NCBI RefSeq assembly: GCF_038050375.1
Contig: NZ_CP150886.1
Location: 1,467,318 to 1,531,317, forward strand
Direction of reading: 5' to 3'
Length of the DNA stretch: 64,000 bases
Source of the DNA: Okeanomitos corallinicola TIOX110
GTDB lineage: Bacteria; Cyanobacteriota; Cyanobacteriia; Cyanobacteriales; Nostocaceae
The translations under genes and the position numbers were made by a program. The notes under the pieces were generated by a model. That model did no database searches. It saw nothing but the letters and a program-made list of their open reading frames with translations, and was not told the origin of the DNA. Shown piece by piece: positions 17,398-26,068 of this stretch. Positions within the stretch are counted from its first letter, which is position 1; the number at the start of each line of letters is the position of its first letter.

Positions 17398-18904
17398 ACT
17401 GGAGTTTAGACTAAATCGGTGATGTTCAAGAAAAAAAAGGGAGTCTGATTGAATACAGTCCCCCTTTTGGCAGAAGCTAAGAGAAGAATCACCTACTCTT
17501 ACTCGCCAATATGAAACGTACTTCCTTAAAAGAATTTCGTCAAGCAGCCTACCAATATTTAGGCAGAGCTAAAGATGCAACTTTTGAATTGACAGATGCG
17601 ATATTGCTAACGAGAAATATTTATTGCCTAGCAGACTTGTCCTTATCACCAGTATTTAGACGTAAGTGGCCAAGCATCTATGAAGCACTACAAGATAGCA
17701 GACCACAGCGACAAAAATTGATGCAGCTATATATTGAACAGATACCAACCGTGAAGCGACCTCTATTGGCAGGAGATCATACGAACTGGTCACGACCAGA
17801 TGCAGTTAAACTAGAAGAAAGAACTTATGAACATAGTGGCACATCCATAGCAGGAAACAAACCAATAACTGTAGGACAGGGATATAGCACAATAGCCTGG
17901 ATACCGGAAAATGAGGGGAGTTGGGCATTACCTTTAAGACATGAAAGAATCACAAGTTCTGAAAGTCCTATCTCAAAAGCAATTTGGCAATTAAAACAGG
18001 TATGTAAATATTTGCCTGTTAGACCAATTTCTGTGTGGGATAGTGAATATGGATGTGCGCCTTTTGTCTTAAAAACTGCGAATATTCCCGCAGATATTCT
18101 GGTTCGGTTGCGTTCAAATCTGTGTTTATGGGGTGAACCAGGAGCTTATTCTGGTAAGGGGCGACCCAAAAAACATGGTGATAAATTTAAACTGAATGAG
18201 CCAACAACATTGACCCAAGCCACATCTGTTTTGGAAGTGAATGACCCAAAATTAGGACGAGTGCGTGTGAGCTTATGGAAAGATTTACACTTTCGTCAAG
18301 CTGCTACAAGACCAATGTTACTGATTAGGGTTGAACGTCTGGACGCGCAAGGTAACATGAGGGCATCCAAACCTTTATGGTTGGCTTGGGTAGGAGAAGA
18401 AATGCCACCATTAGAGGAAGTTTGGTCTCTGTACTTACGTCGCTTTACGATTGACCATTGGTATCGCTTTTTGAAGCAGCGTCTACATTGGACCGTCCCA
18501 AACTTTGGTACTCCTAAGCAATGTGAGCGATGGAGTGACCTCATGCCGTTGATGACTTGGGAATTGTGGTTAGCCCGTGATATGGTTACTGACAATCCTC
18601 TACCTTGGCAGAAGTCTCAGGGTAATTTGACCCCTGGAAGGGTTGCTCAAGCTATGGGTGGAGTTTTTGCCGCTATTGGTACTCCTACCTCTGCACCCAA
18701 ACCTCGCGGAAAGTCTCCTGGTTGGAAACCAGGAAAACAGCGTCACCGTAAAAACCCCTGTCCCATTGTTAAAAAAACAGTATCACGTCCACCTAAAGAA
18801 CCTTCTGTTGCTGTTTAATACCTAAGATTATTCATAGTTTCGCTAAGTCTCTGATTAACTCAGCCCTGCTGGGTCATTTTTCATAGCTTAGTCTAAACTC
18901 CAGT
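17398..18904. mobile_element. 1507-bp insertion sequence with perfect 17-bp inverted repeats
   Basis: ACTGGAGTTTAGACTAA at 17398-17414 is the exact reverse complement of 18888-18904. One transposase gene fills the interior. No matching target duplication is visible on the flanks, so the exact ends or the duplication rule are open. The left flank is a truncated GCGATACC-type repeat. Confidence 0.85.
17511..18818 (+). CDS. DDE-type transposase
   Basis: 435 residues. Probable catalytic acids are in LAGDHTNWSRPD, VWDSEYG and the region FTIDHWYRFLKQRLHW. The C-terminus is basic and proline-rich (PRGKSPGWKPGKQRHRKNP). The overall plan (early GDHTNW, central DSEYG, late DHWYRFLKQ) belongs to a cyanobacterial DDE transposase group related to IS701/DDE_5 enzymes; the formal IS family is not certain. 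The frame is uninterrupted and lies inside 17-bp inverted repeats, so the element may be active. Confidence 0.82.
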   Translation: MKRTSLKEFRQAAYQYLGRAKDATFELTDAILLTRNIYCLADLSLSPVFRRKWPSIYEALQDSRPQRQKLMQLYIEQIPTVKRPLLAGDHTNWSRPDAVKLEERTYEHSGTSIAGNKPITVGQGYSTIAWIPENEGSWALPLRHERITSSESPISKAIWQLKQVCKYLPVRPISVWDSEYGCAPFVLKTANIPADILVRLRSNLCLWGEPGAYSGKGRPKKHGDKFKLNEPTTLTQATSVLEVNDPKLGRVRVSLWKDLHFRQAATRPMLLIRVERLDAQGNMRASKPLWLAWVGEEMPPLEEVWSLYLRRFTIDHWYRFLKQRLHWTVPNFGTPKQCERWSDLMPLMTWELWLARDMVTDNPLPWQKSQGNLTPGRVAQAMGGVFAAIGTPTSAPKPRGKSPGWKPGKQRHRKNPCPIVKKTVSRPPKEPSVAV

Positions 18905-18925
18905 TATTAGATTTCCTGACTTTAA

Positions 18926-19384
18926 ATGATATTAGTCATTCTATTCAGAATAATTCCTACCAATTTCAAAGGCAAGGAGAGTCAACCAAGGGTGTCTCCA
19001 AAGTTGTTTGATTCTGAGCAAGTACAAGATTTTTTAATAGGTGTGCTGGAAAGTAGCCAAATACCACCAAGTATGAGGGAAGTTGCTCAATGTCTAGGAT
19101 ATGACAGACGTACTATTTTCCAGCATTTTCCTGATTTATGTCAGGCTATTTCTGCTAATTATCTTAGTTATCGTCGAGGATTATTTCTAGAAAATTTAGC
19201 GCAGTCTTGTCGAGAAGTTCAGCAGATTTGTGCCAAGCTTTATCATGATGGTGTCTACCCTTCGGAAGCTCGTGTATCTAAACTAATGACTAAGCCTGGA
19301 TATCTGAGATACAAACAGGTTCGTACTATGTTACAGCAAGCACAATCTCATTTTTCTGTTTCACCTAGCTTGAATGATTGTTGA
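18926..19384 (+). CDS. TniQ/TnsD-like C-terminal HTH fragment
   Basis: 152 residues. Residues 45-75 (PPSMREVAQCLGYDRRTIFQ, HFPDLCQAISANYLSYRR) and a later segment (KLYHDGVYPSEARVSKLM) match the repeated helix-turn-helix units at the C-terminus of TniQ/TnsD-like target-selection proteins. The N-terminal zinc-finger/TniQ part is absent. The first 18 residues (hydrophobic MILVILFRII) look like non-native sequence read from beside the IS end 22 bp upstream. It is most likely the 3' remnant of a larger gene cut by the insertion sequence. Confidence 0.5.
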   Translation: MILVILFRIIPTNFKGKESQPRVSPKLFDSEQVQDFLIGVLESSQIPPSMREVAQCLGYDRRTIFQHFPDLCQAISANYLSYRRGLFLENLAQSCREVQQICAKLYHDGVYPSEARVSKLMTKPGYLRYKQVRTMLQQAQSHFSVSPSLNDC

Positions 19385-19484
19385 GCTAAAGATTTAATTA
19401 CAACTATTTTTCAACCATCATCTTGCCGTTGCTATTTTCAACCATCACCTTGCCGTTGCGGCAATGTTATGCTTGAAATAACAA

Positions 19485-19532
19485 TACCTTTGGTAAGCTA
19501 TCTCTACGAGACGCTACGCGAACGCTAACGCC
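19485..19532. repeat. GCGATACC-family repeat copy
   Basis: ATACCTTTGGTAAGCTATC, then CTCTACGAGACGCTACGCG and AACGCTAACGCC. It shares the CTACGAGACGC block with the copy at 16.6 kb and abuts the stop codon of the coiled-coil gene. Confidence 0.55.
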
Positions 19533-19790
19533 TTAATTAATTCCGGTGATATGTTTTAAGATGGTATCTAGTTTTTGATTAATTTCATTACGAAATGTGT
19601 TAAATTCTGACTGAAGAAGATCAAATTTATCTTCCAGATGATCAATTTCTTCGTAAATCTTATCAAATCCTCTATTTAATTCTCTACCTGTCAATTGAGT
19701 ATCTTCAAGACGTTCAACTCGTCTATTAAGACTTCTTAATTGGCGAGATATTTCATAATCTTTATCGTTTGGTTCTTGATTTTCTGGCAT
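19533..19790 (-). CDS. small coiled-coil protein of unknown function
   Basis: 85 residues, ATG at 19790. Mostly heptad-like: LRSLNRRVERLEDTQ, FDKIYEEIDHLEDKFDLLQS, FRNEINQKLDTILKHI. No catalytic motif, signal or membrane segment. An AAAGAGA lies about ten bases upstream of the start. Such short coiled-coil ORFs are common in cyanobacterial accessory regions; no function can be given. Confidence 0.6.
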   Translation of the reverse strand: MPENQEPNDKDYEISRQLRSLNRRVERLEDTQLTGRELNRGFDKIYEEIDHLEDKFDLLQSEFNTFRNEINQKLDTILKHITGIN

Positions 19791-20098
19791 AATTGAAATC
19801 TCTTTAATATTATAGCTGTTTTTATTTTACATTAATTGCCAATATACAACATACTGACCTCTCCCTCGACACATCTCCTAGCAAGGGAAGGAGGTTGGGG
19901 GGTTAGGTTAGGTCGGTTTAGTATGTTGGAGAAATGCGATCGCACTTCATCCTACCTACATCAAACAGCGATCGCAATTCATCCTACCTAAACCAAACAG
20001 CGATACCTTCGGTAAGCTACCGCTAACGCACCCCAAACTACCTAAAATGGCGAACTTGAATATAATAGTTGTTACAACTATTGATATTACAAAAATCT
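19791..20098. other. gene-free repeat-rich region
   Basis: It contains an 83-bp stretch bounded by CAACATACT (19847-19855) and its exact complement AGTATGTTG (19921-19929), a run of HIP1 and GCGATACC-type repeats (about 19936-20045), and a 19-bp inverted repeat (20064-20082) just before the next start. No coding sequence is recognised. Confidence 0.55.
20064..20082. promoter_or_regulatory. 19-bp inverted repeat before the WD40 gene
   Basis: AATAGTTGT and ACAACTATT flank a single T; the arms are exact complements. It ends 16 bases before the ATG at 20099, so it could be an operator over the start region. The regulator is unknown. Confidence 0.35.
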
Positions 20099-21354
20099 AT
20101 GGATCATCATCTTGATTTAATAGGCTATTGGCATGATCTGATTCATCATCATGAGCAAGTAAACTTAACAGATCAACATCTGAATACTGATGAGATTCAG
20201 CGTTATAGCATGGGCAGTGATCGCCCCTGTGAAGTTTTAGATGATGTTTGGAATCATCAATTTCCAGCATCTGACTCTTACAGGTCATTCTGACGCTATT
20301 TTTTGCGTGGCATTTTCCCCAGATGGTCAAATTCTTGCTAGTGGTAGTGATGACAAAACTATTAAATTTTGGGATATTGGTAGTGGATGTTTACAATATA
20401 CCTTTAGAGATAATTCTGATCATATTCGTTCTATGGCTTTTAGTCCCGATGGACAAACCCTTGCTTATAGTTACTATAATGATGGCACAATAAAATTACT
20501 AGATATAAACAATAGACCTTTCCCGTATTTAGGTCTTCACCTAGACCTAGAGATAGTAAGACTAAGACTCTCAGATTCTTTTTCGGGGATGTCTAATATG
20601 AAGATCATAAATATCATGTCTGGACATTTTAAAGGTGTTTGGTCTTTAACATTTAGCCCGGACAGTCAGGGAGCATCCCAAATGTGTAAGTTTATTTTTG
20701 CGAGGTAAAGACGCGAAATGAATGAACCACGTTCACCGTTCAGCGAAGCTGTTCTCGTATCCCTTACGGGACCATAGGGATAGAGTAGGTGTTCCCGCAG
20801 GGTAGGAGCGAAGGACACGTTCACCGGAGGTGTTCCCGCAGGGTAGGTAAGAAGGAAGAAGAGAGTTTCTGGTGTTGCTGCGGTTATTTTTGCAAAATTG
20901 GGATGCTCCCGACAGTCAGATACTCGCTAGTGGTAGTAATGATAATACTATTAAATTGTGGGATGGGAAAAGTGGTCAACTCAAATTAACTCTTACAGGT
21001 CATTCTGATTACGTTCAATCTGTAGCCTTTAGTCCCGATGGTAAAACCCTTGCTAGTGGTAGTGATGATAATACTATTAAATTGTGGGATGGGAAAAGTG
21101 GTCAACTCAAATCAACTCTTACAGGTCATTCTTACGTTCAATCTGTAGCCTTTAGTCCCGATGGTAAAACCCTTGCTAGTGGTGGTATTAATACTATTAA
21201 ATTGTGGGATTGGACAAGTGGTCGACTCAAATTAACTCTTACAGGTCATTCTGATTGTGTTCTGTCTGTAGCCTTTAGTCCCGATGGTAAAATCCTTGCT
21301 AGTGGTAGTGGTGATGGTACTATCAAATTGTGGCATATTCCTGTGGGTTTTTAG
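20099..21354 (+). pseudogene. WD40-repeat protein gene broken by a frameshift and a small insertion
   Basis: Frame 1 starts at ATG 20099 (MDHHLDLIGYWHDLIHHHEQ) and ends at about 20293. From about 20260 the WD40 blades run in another frame (LTLTGHSDAIFCVAFSPDGQ, then ILASGSDDKTIKFWDIGSG). At FSPDSQ the frame enters a 242-bp insertion and stops at 20708. Beyond the insertion, blades resume (ILASGSNDNTIKLWDGKSGQ) and run to the stop at 21354. Removing the insertion with one target copy restores a perfect FSPDSQILASGS blade. About six blades survive in total. WD40 propellers are protein scaffolds; the native partner is unknown. Confidence 0.8.
20669..20910. mobile_element. 242-bp MITE-like insertion with 13-bp ends and 8-bp target duplication
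   Basis: The left end GGGAGCATCCCAA and right end TTGGGATGCTCCC are exact complements. They are flanked by direct repeats GACAGTCA (20661-20668 and 20911-20918). There is no transposase gene inside. The interior has short internal repeats (GTGTTCCCGCAGGGTAG twice, near 20790 and 20830). It must be moved by a transposase encoded elsewhere. It splits the WD40 gene. Confidence 0.85.
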
Positions 21355-21365
21355 CTTTGCTGTGG

Positions 21366-21495
21366 TACAGGCTTCTAGCCTGTGAAAGTGTTAAAATCAA
21401 ACCTGTAAAAATCCCAAAATCAACCCTGGAAAAAGTTAACAGCTAAATCTATAAAATGATTAATTTCACTTGACTAACAGGCAGGATGCCTGTTC
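21366..21495. repeat. two ACAGGC-type hairpin repeats
   Basis: ACAGGCTTCTAGCCTGT at 21366-21382 and AACAGGCAGGATGCCTGTT at 21477-21495. Both are short hairpins of a dispersed type with vernacular GTGGTACAGGC ends. They sit between the converging WD40 and acnB genes and may end transcription from either side, though no long T-run follows. Confidence 0.5.
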
Positions 21496-21551
21496 CACAA
21501 TATTTTACTGTATATTTCAGGTGAGTCCATTCAGACCCACCCTAACTTAAA

Positions 21552-24182
21552 CTATACCAAAGCCGCCTGATCCTCCTTACTAATCACCCTCCCCTCATCC
21601 TCAAAACCAACAATTTGATCAAAGTTCAAATAACGATACAAATTATCAGCAAAAGGATGGATTTTCTCACCCACAATATCCAAATATTCCTGCACATTAG
21701 GAAGTCTTCCTAACAAAGCACAAACTGCTGCTAATTCCGCCGAACCTAAATAAACTTGTGCGCCTTTACCCATGCGATTATTGAAGTTACGAGTAGAGGT
21801 AGAAAACACCGTTGTATTATCATCAACTCGCGCCTGATTTCCCATACACAAACTGCATCCAGGAATCTCCGTTCTCGCTTTTGCACCTACGAAAACATCA
21901 TACACACCTTCCACTTTTAATTGGTGTTCATCCATTCTTGTAGGAGGTGCGATCCATAACCTTGCTTTTACCTCTCCTGCACCTTCCAAAACCTTCGCAG
22001 TTGCCCGATAATGTCCGATATTTGTCATACAAGAACCAACAAAAACTTCCTGCACTGGATCATTAGCAACTTCCGATAATAACTTAACATTATCAGGGTC
22101 ATTTGGTGCAGCTACAATTGGTTCTTTGATTTCGTTTAAATCAATTTCAATTACTTCTGCATATTCCGCATCTGCATCGGCTGACATTAACTGTGGGTTG
22201 GCTAACCATTCCTCCATTTTTGCCACCCTTCTCATGATGGTTCGCGCATCAGAATATCCCCGTGCTACCATATTTTTTAACAGGGCAATATTAGAACGCA
22301 GATATTCAGAAATTGTTTCTTCACTCAACTTAATTGTACAACCAGCACAAGAACGTTCGGCGGAAGCATCGGTTAATTCAAAAGCTTGCTCAACTTTTAA
22401 ATTTGGTAAACCTTCAATTTCCAAAATCTTGCCAGAGAAAACATTTTTCTTGTTCTGTTTCTCGACGGTTAATAAACCTTTTTGGATGGCAACATAAGGA
22501 ATAGCGTTAACAATATCTCTCAAAGTTATTCCTGGTTGCAATTCTCCTTTGAATCTCACTAACACGGATTCTGGCATATCTAAAGGCATCACACCCAATG
22601 CACCAGCAAACGCAACTAAACCAGAACCCGCAGGAAAGGATATTCCCAAAGGAAAGCGGGTGTGGGAGTCTCCACCTGTTCCCACGGTGTCGGGTAACAA
22701 CATCCGGTTTAACCAGGAGTGAATGATACCATCACCAGGACGCAAGGCTACACCACCACGTTGGGCAAAAAAGTCGGGTAATTCTTGGTGGGTTTTGATG
22801 TCCACAGGTTTGGGATATGCGGCGGTGTGGCAGAAACTCTGCATTACTAAGTCTGCACTGAAACCTAAACAAGCCAGTTCTTTTAACTCGTCTCTGGTCA
22901 TGGGGCCTGTAGTGTCCTGAGAACCCACTGTAGTCATGATTGGTTCACAAGATGTCCCCGGACGTACACCAGGCAATCCGCACGCCTTCCCGACCATTTT
23001 CTGCGCCAGTGTGTAGCCTTTTCCGGTATCGGTGGGAGCTTGAGGACGGATAAATAAATCACTGGGTGCTAAACCAAGTGCTTCGCGGGTTTTGTCGGTG
23101 AGGGTACGTCCTACTAAGAGGGGAATACGTCCACCGGCGCGAACTTCGTCAAAAATGGTTTCTGGTTTGAGTTTGAAGGCGGAAATCACTTCTCCCGCAG
23201 CGTTGGTAATTTCGCCTTTGTAGGGATGGATGGTGATCACATCGCCGGTTTCCATGTTGCTGACATCGCATTCGATGGGTAATGCACCTGCATCTTCAGC
23301 GGTGTTAAAAAAGATAGGTGCGATCGCACTACCTAAAATATAACCACCGGCGCGCTTGTTGGGAACAAAGGGAATATCATTTCCTAAATGCCATAATACG
23401 GAATTGATTGCAGACTTACGAGATGAACCTGTACCCACCACATCACCAACATAAGCAACGGGATGTCCTTTTTTCTTTAAGTCTGCAATGGTTTCTAAAC
23501 TTCCCACTTGCCGGGTTTCTAACATTGCTAAGGCGTGCAGGGGAATATCAGGACGGGTGGTAGCGTGGGTTGCGGGTGATAAGTCGTCGGTGTTGGTTTC
23601 TCCGGGAACTTTGAAAACCGTGACGGTGATAGTTTCGGGGAGTGTGGGACGGGAAGTAAACCATTCTGCTTCTGCCCAAGATTCTACCACTCTTTTAGCG
23701 TAGGGGTTGGTTTTGGCAAGTTCTAAAACATCGTGAAACGCATCATAAACTAACAGAATTTTGCTGAGTGCGGTTGCTGCATAAGCGGCGATGGGTTCTT
23801 TTCCTTGGCCACCCATAACTAAAGGTGGTTCAGAAGTATCAGAATTATCACTGCTGGAAACTTGCAGTAAATCAATTAATGATTGTACGTTGTAACCGCC
23901 TACCATTGTTCCCAGTAATTCCACTGCATCTACAGGAGAAACTAAGGGACTGGTAATTTCTCCTTTGGCAATTGCAGTGAGGAAACCGGCTTTTACATAA
24001 GCTGCTTCATCTACTCCAGGGGGAATGCGATCGCGTAATAAATTTAACAGTACCTCTTCTTCACCTGGGGGGGGATTTTTCAGTAATTCACACAATGCTG
24101 ATGTTTGTTGTGCGTTTAATGGTAAGGGGGGAATACCTAATTGGGCGCGTTCGGCAACGTGTTGACGATATTCTTGCAGCAT
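21552..24182 (-). CDS. acnB: bifunctional aconitate hydratase 2 / 2-methylisocitrate dehydratase
   Basis: 876 residues, the normal AcnB length. The enzyme interconverts citrate and isocitrate with a [4Fe-4S] cluster in the cytoplasm. Domain order is that of AcnB: N-terminal HEAT-like region, swivel domain, then the three cluster domains. Marks include [20 protein letters not shown] and the cluster-binding Cys pair in [13 protein letters not shown]; an earlier cluster Cys is in [13 protein letters not shown]. The ATG at 24182 has AGGAGA about nine bases upstream. It is monocistronic. Confidence 0.95.
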   Translation of the reverse strand: MLQEYRQHVAERAQLGIPPLPLNAQQTSALCELLKNPPPGEEEVLLNLLRDRIPPGVDEAAYVKAGFLTAIAKGEITSPLVSPVDAVELLGTMVGGYNVQSLIDLLQVSSSDNSDTSEPPLVMGGQGKEPIAAYAATALSKILLVYDAFHDVLELAKTNPYAKRVVESWAEAEWFTSRPTLPETITVTVFKVPGETNTDDLSPATHATTRPDIPLHALAMLETRQVGSLETIADLKKKGHPVAYVGDVVGTGSSRKSAINSVLWHLGNDIPFVPNKRAGGYILGSAIAPIFFNTAEDAGALPIECDVSNMETGDVITIHPYKGEITNAAGEVISAFKLKPETIFDEVRAGGRIPLLVGRTLTDKTREALGLAPSDLFIRPQAPTDTGKGYTLAQKMVGKACGLPGVRPGTSCEPIMTTVGSQDTTGPMTRDELKELACLGFSADLVMQSFCHTAAYPKPVDIKTHQELPDFFAQRGGVALRPGDGIIHSWLNRMLLPDTVGTGGDSHTRFPLGISFPAGSGLVAFAGALGVMPLDMPESVLVRFKGELQPGITLRDIVNAIPYVAIQKGLLTVEKQNKKNVFSGKILEIEGLPNLKVEQAFELTDASAERSCAGCTIKLSEETISEYLRSNIALLKNMVARGYSDARTIMRRVAKMEEWLANPQLMSADADAEYAEVIEIDLNEIKEPIVAAPNDPDNVKLLSEVANDPVQEVFVGSCMTNIGHYRATAKVLEGAGEVKARLWIAPPTRMDEHQLKVEGVYDVFVGAKARTEIPGCSLCMGNQARVDDNTTVFSTSTRNFNNRMGKGAQVYLGSAELAAVCALLGRLPNVQEYLDIVGEKIHPFADNLYRYLNFDQIVGFEDEGRVISKEDQAALV

Positions 24183-24348
24183 AGTTTAGTTTTTCTCCTG
24201 TAATATCTTGTTTTCTTTATTTTATTGTAAGGGAATTGTTACAGGAGTTACTAATGGACTAAATTGGTTATCAATAACAGTTTATCGTTTATAATCTGAA
24301 CAGTAAAGTTTACATTAGGTAAGTAATAATGTTTATCAGGAGTTAATT

Positions 24349-24543
24349 ATGTCATACAAAAATATTATTACCATAGAACCAGCAAAGAGAAGTGGACAAC
24401 CTTGTATTAGAGGTATGAGAATTACGGTTTATGATGTTCTTTCCTATTTAGCATCAGGAATGACTGTTGAAGAAATATTAGCTGATTTTCCTTATTTAAC
24501 TAAGGAAGATATTTTAGCTTGTTTAAATTATCTGTACAACTAA
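24349..24543 (+). CDS. DUF433 small protein (antitoxin-like)
   Basis: 64 residues. It has the DUF433 pattern: IITIEPAKRSGQPCIRGMRI, then TVYDVLSYLASGMTVEEILA, and DFPYLTKEDILACLNY. DUF433 proteins often pair with a DUF5615 PIN-like toxin encoded downstream. Here the next 230 bp hold no such gene, only a 25-codon frame (about 24558) that resembles nothing certain. The gene is therefore an orphan or has lost its partner. An AGGAG lies about seven bases before the ATG. Confidence 0.8.
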   Translation: MSYKNIITIEPAKRSGQPCIRGMRITVYDVLSYLASGMTVEEILADFPYLTKEDILACLNYLYN

Positions 24544-24637
24544 AATAATAGAATTAATGATAAAAAATAACCATGAAATTATTTTATCTATTATGGAAAA
24601 TCAAAATACTGGTATTCTGGCTTTGTATAGTTAAAAC

Positions 24638-24663
24638 GTAGGGGCGAACGGCCGTTCGCCCTG
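24638..24663. repeat. REP-like palindrome, family 1 (copy a)
   Basis: A GGGCGAACGG/CCGTTCGCCC perfect palindrome at 24642-24661 preceded by GTAG. Two further copies flank or lie within the RAYT gene at 26.0-26.4 kb. Confidence 0.75.
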
Positions 24664-24775
24664 GTTATAGCAGTCCCTGAAAAACATTAAGAGTTATTAA
24701 CGATGATTGCTTTATACTATTGCTCTAGTGTAATTTGCTGACAGTAATACATCAATTGATTTGTAGTCAAAATCT

Positions 24776-25132
24776 ATGTGGAACTTAAAAGACTCTATCA
24801 CACAAGTCAAAAATGCCTTTTATCAAGCATTACAATATATTCCTGATTTCAACAATCTTAAAGCTACCGAAAAAGGAAAAATCGTAGATGCTAGTTTTAA
24901 GTCTCTAGTCAAGGATTTGATGGACGACTTTGGCATGATACCAGGAGAGGATTATGAAGATAATCTGCGTGATAATGAACCAGGTGCAGATTTTGTGATT
25001 CTTTCACCAAGAGCTAATAACTTAATCAAAGATTTATTAGATGGGAAAATTACAGTAATTAAAGAACATACAAGAGTAAGTAAAACAGGTAATGCTTATA
25101 CTGTTAATGCTCATTACAGAAAAATTGCATAA
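24776..25132 (+). CDS. unknown protein, first of a three-gene cluster
   Basis: 118 residues from ATG 24776, not recognised. An N-terminal helical part (ITQVKNAFYQALQYIPDF) is followed by KGKIVDASFKSLVKDLMDDF, an acidic loop and a C-terminal beta part (GNAYTVNAHYRKIA). No signal or membrane segment. It is followed after 38 bp by a possible nuclease-like ORF and then a third ORF in the same direction. The size and spacing suit a toxin/immunity or toxin-antitoxin type module, but no family supports this. Confidence 0.55.
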   Translation: MWNLKDSITQVKNAFYQALQYIPDFNNLKATEKGKIVDASFKSLVKDLMDDFGMIPGEDYEDNLRDNEPGADFVILSPRANNLIKDLLDGKITVIKEHTRVSKTGNAYTVNAHYRKIA

Positions 25133-25170
25133 ATGTTATTGTTCAGTAATCATTTAAAGAAAGATTGAAT

Positions 25171-25515
25171 ATGGAATCGAAAGTCTTTAAACAAGGAAAC
25201 TATATCTGGGAATGTAAATCTTCTTACGATCCCAGTGGTGAGATTGATTTAAGTTATCTAAAATCAGCAATTAGAAGTGTTGAAAAAAGATGGGAAAGAG
25301 AAGGAAAACCTAGTGGCTATTATTATGTTTTTCCTATAAATGTAATAACTAATACAGCTAGACAAGAGCTAGAGAGATTTAAACAAGCCTATCAAGGTCA
25401 GGTTGATATTGGTTATTATGATAGAGAACAAGTACAACGATTAATCCAAAACTTATCAAAATTAAGTGATATGCAGTCACTTGTTGATTATATTAAACAA
25501 GTATGGAAAGGATAA
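25171..25515 (+). CDS. unknown protein with a possible PD-(D/E)xK-like ExK motif
   Basis: 114 residues from ATG 25171; a TTG two codons earlier is also in frame. GNYIWECKSSYDPSGEIDLS contains Glu-Cys-Lys after a strand, as in many restriction-nuclease folds. It is followed by a helix (SAIRSVEKRWEREG), a strand (GYYYVFPINVIT) and two helices. This order would fit the second half of such a fold, but the first acidic residue is not evident. The next gene starts four bases after its stop, so the two are probably cotranslated. Confidence 0.5.
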   Translation: MESKVFKQGNYIWECKSSYDPSGEIDLSYLKSAIRSVEKRWEREGKPSGYYYVFPINVITNTARQELERFKQAYQGQVDIGYYDREQVQRLIQNLSKLSDMQSLVDYIKQVWKG

Positions 25516-25518
25516 AAA

Positions 25519-25980
25519 ATGCCACAAGAGATTCAATTTTTCACTATCAAAATATTTTCTGAGATGTTTCTATCAGAATTTAATGGTGAAACTAATCCTT
25601 TTAATACAAACAGCATTTATAAATGCTTAAAAGAATTATTTCAAGGTACAGAAACAAAGTCTCAAGAATACGTAGACAAATATTTTGATAATGTTGAGTT
25701 AGATTATTTATGTAATATTACTTTATCCGAACTAGAAAAAATAGATGCAGACTTGGATAAGAAATATCAGCATATTTTTGATCCAAAAACTAATACATTG
25801 TCATTTGTAAATGAAGAATTATGGTCAACCTTAGAGAAAATTATAGTTGATAAAACTCAGAAATGTCTTTCTGGTGAAAATAAAAGTACATCACTAAAAA
25901 ATAATGTGAAAATTAGTCAAGATTATCAAAAATTATTGGATTTGTTTAACAAAAGGATTTTATTTATGGCCAGTTTTTAA
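25519..25980 (+). CDS. unknown acidic helical protein, third of the cluster
   Basis: 153 residues, not recognised. Mostly helical and acidic (YVDKYFDNVELDYLCNITLS, ELEKIDADLDKKYQHIF), with no membrane segment or known motif. The ATG lies four bases after the upstream stop, with AAGGAT before it. An acidic partner following a possible nuclease would suit an inhibitor or immunity role; this is inference from position and charge. Confidence 0.5.
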   Translation: MPQEIQFFTIKIFSEMFLSEFNGETNPFNTNSIYKCLKELFQGTETKSQEYVDKYFDNVELDYLCNITLSELEKIDADLDKKYQHIFDPKTNTLSFVNEELWSTLEKIIVDKTQKCLSGENKSTSLKNNVKISQDYQKLLDLFNKRILFMASF

Positions 25981-25997
25981 CATTGTTTAATGGTTGG

Positions 25998-26025
25998 GTA
26001 GGGGTGAACGGCCGTTCACCCCTAC
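25998..26025. repeat. REP-like palindrome, family 1 (copy b), perfect 28 bp
   Basis: GTAGGGGTGAACGG followed directly by its exact complement CCGTTCACCCCTAC. It lies 43 bp upstream of the tyrosine transposase gene. Confidence 0.8.
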
Positions 26026-26068
26026 AATATAAAATATTACATGAAAAATATATCTAAGATTAAATTTT

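Noticed and set aside
20097-20330. 77-residue minus-strand frame
   Set aside because: Antisense to the first WD40 blade and its upstream part; no independent evidence.
24558-24635. 25-codon frame after the DUF433 gene as a toxin remnant
   Set aside because: Too short, and its resemblance to DUF5615 ends is not reliable.
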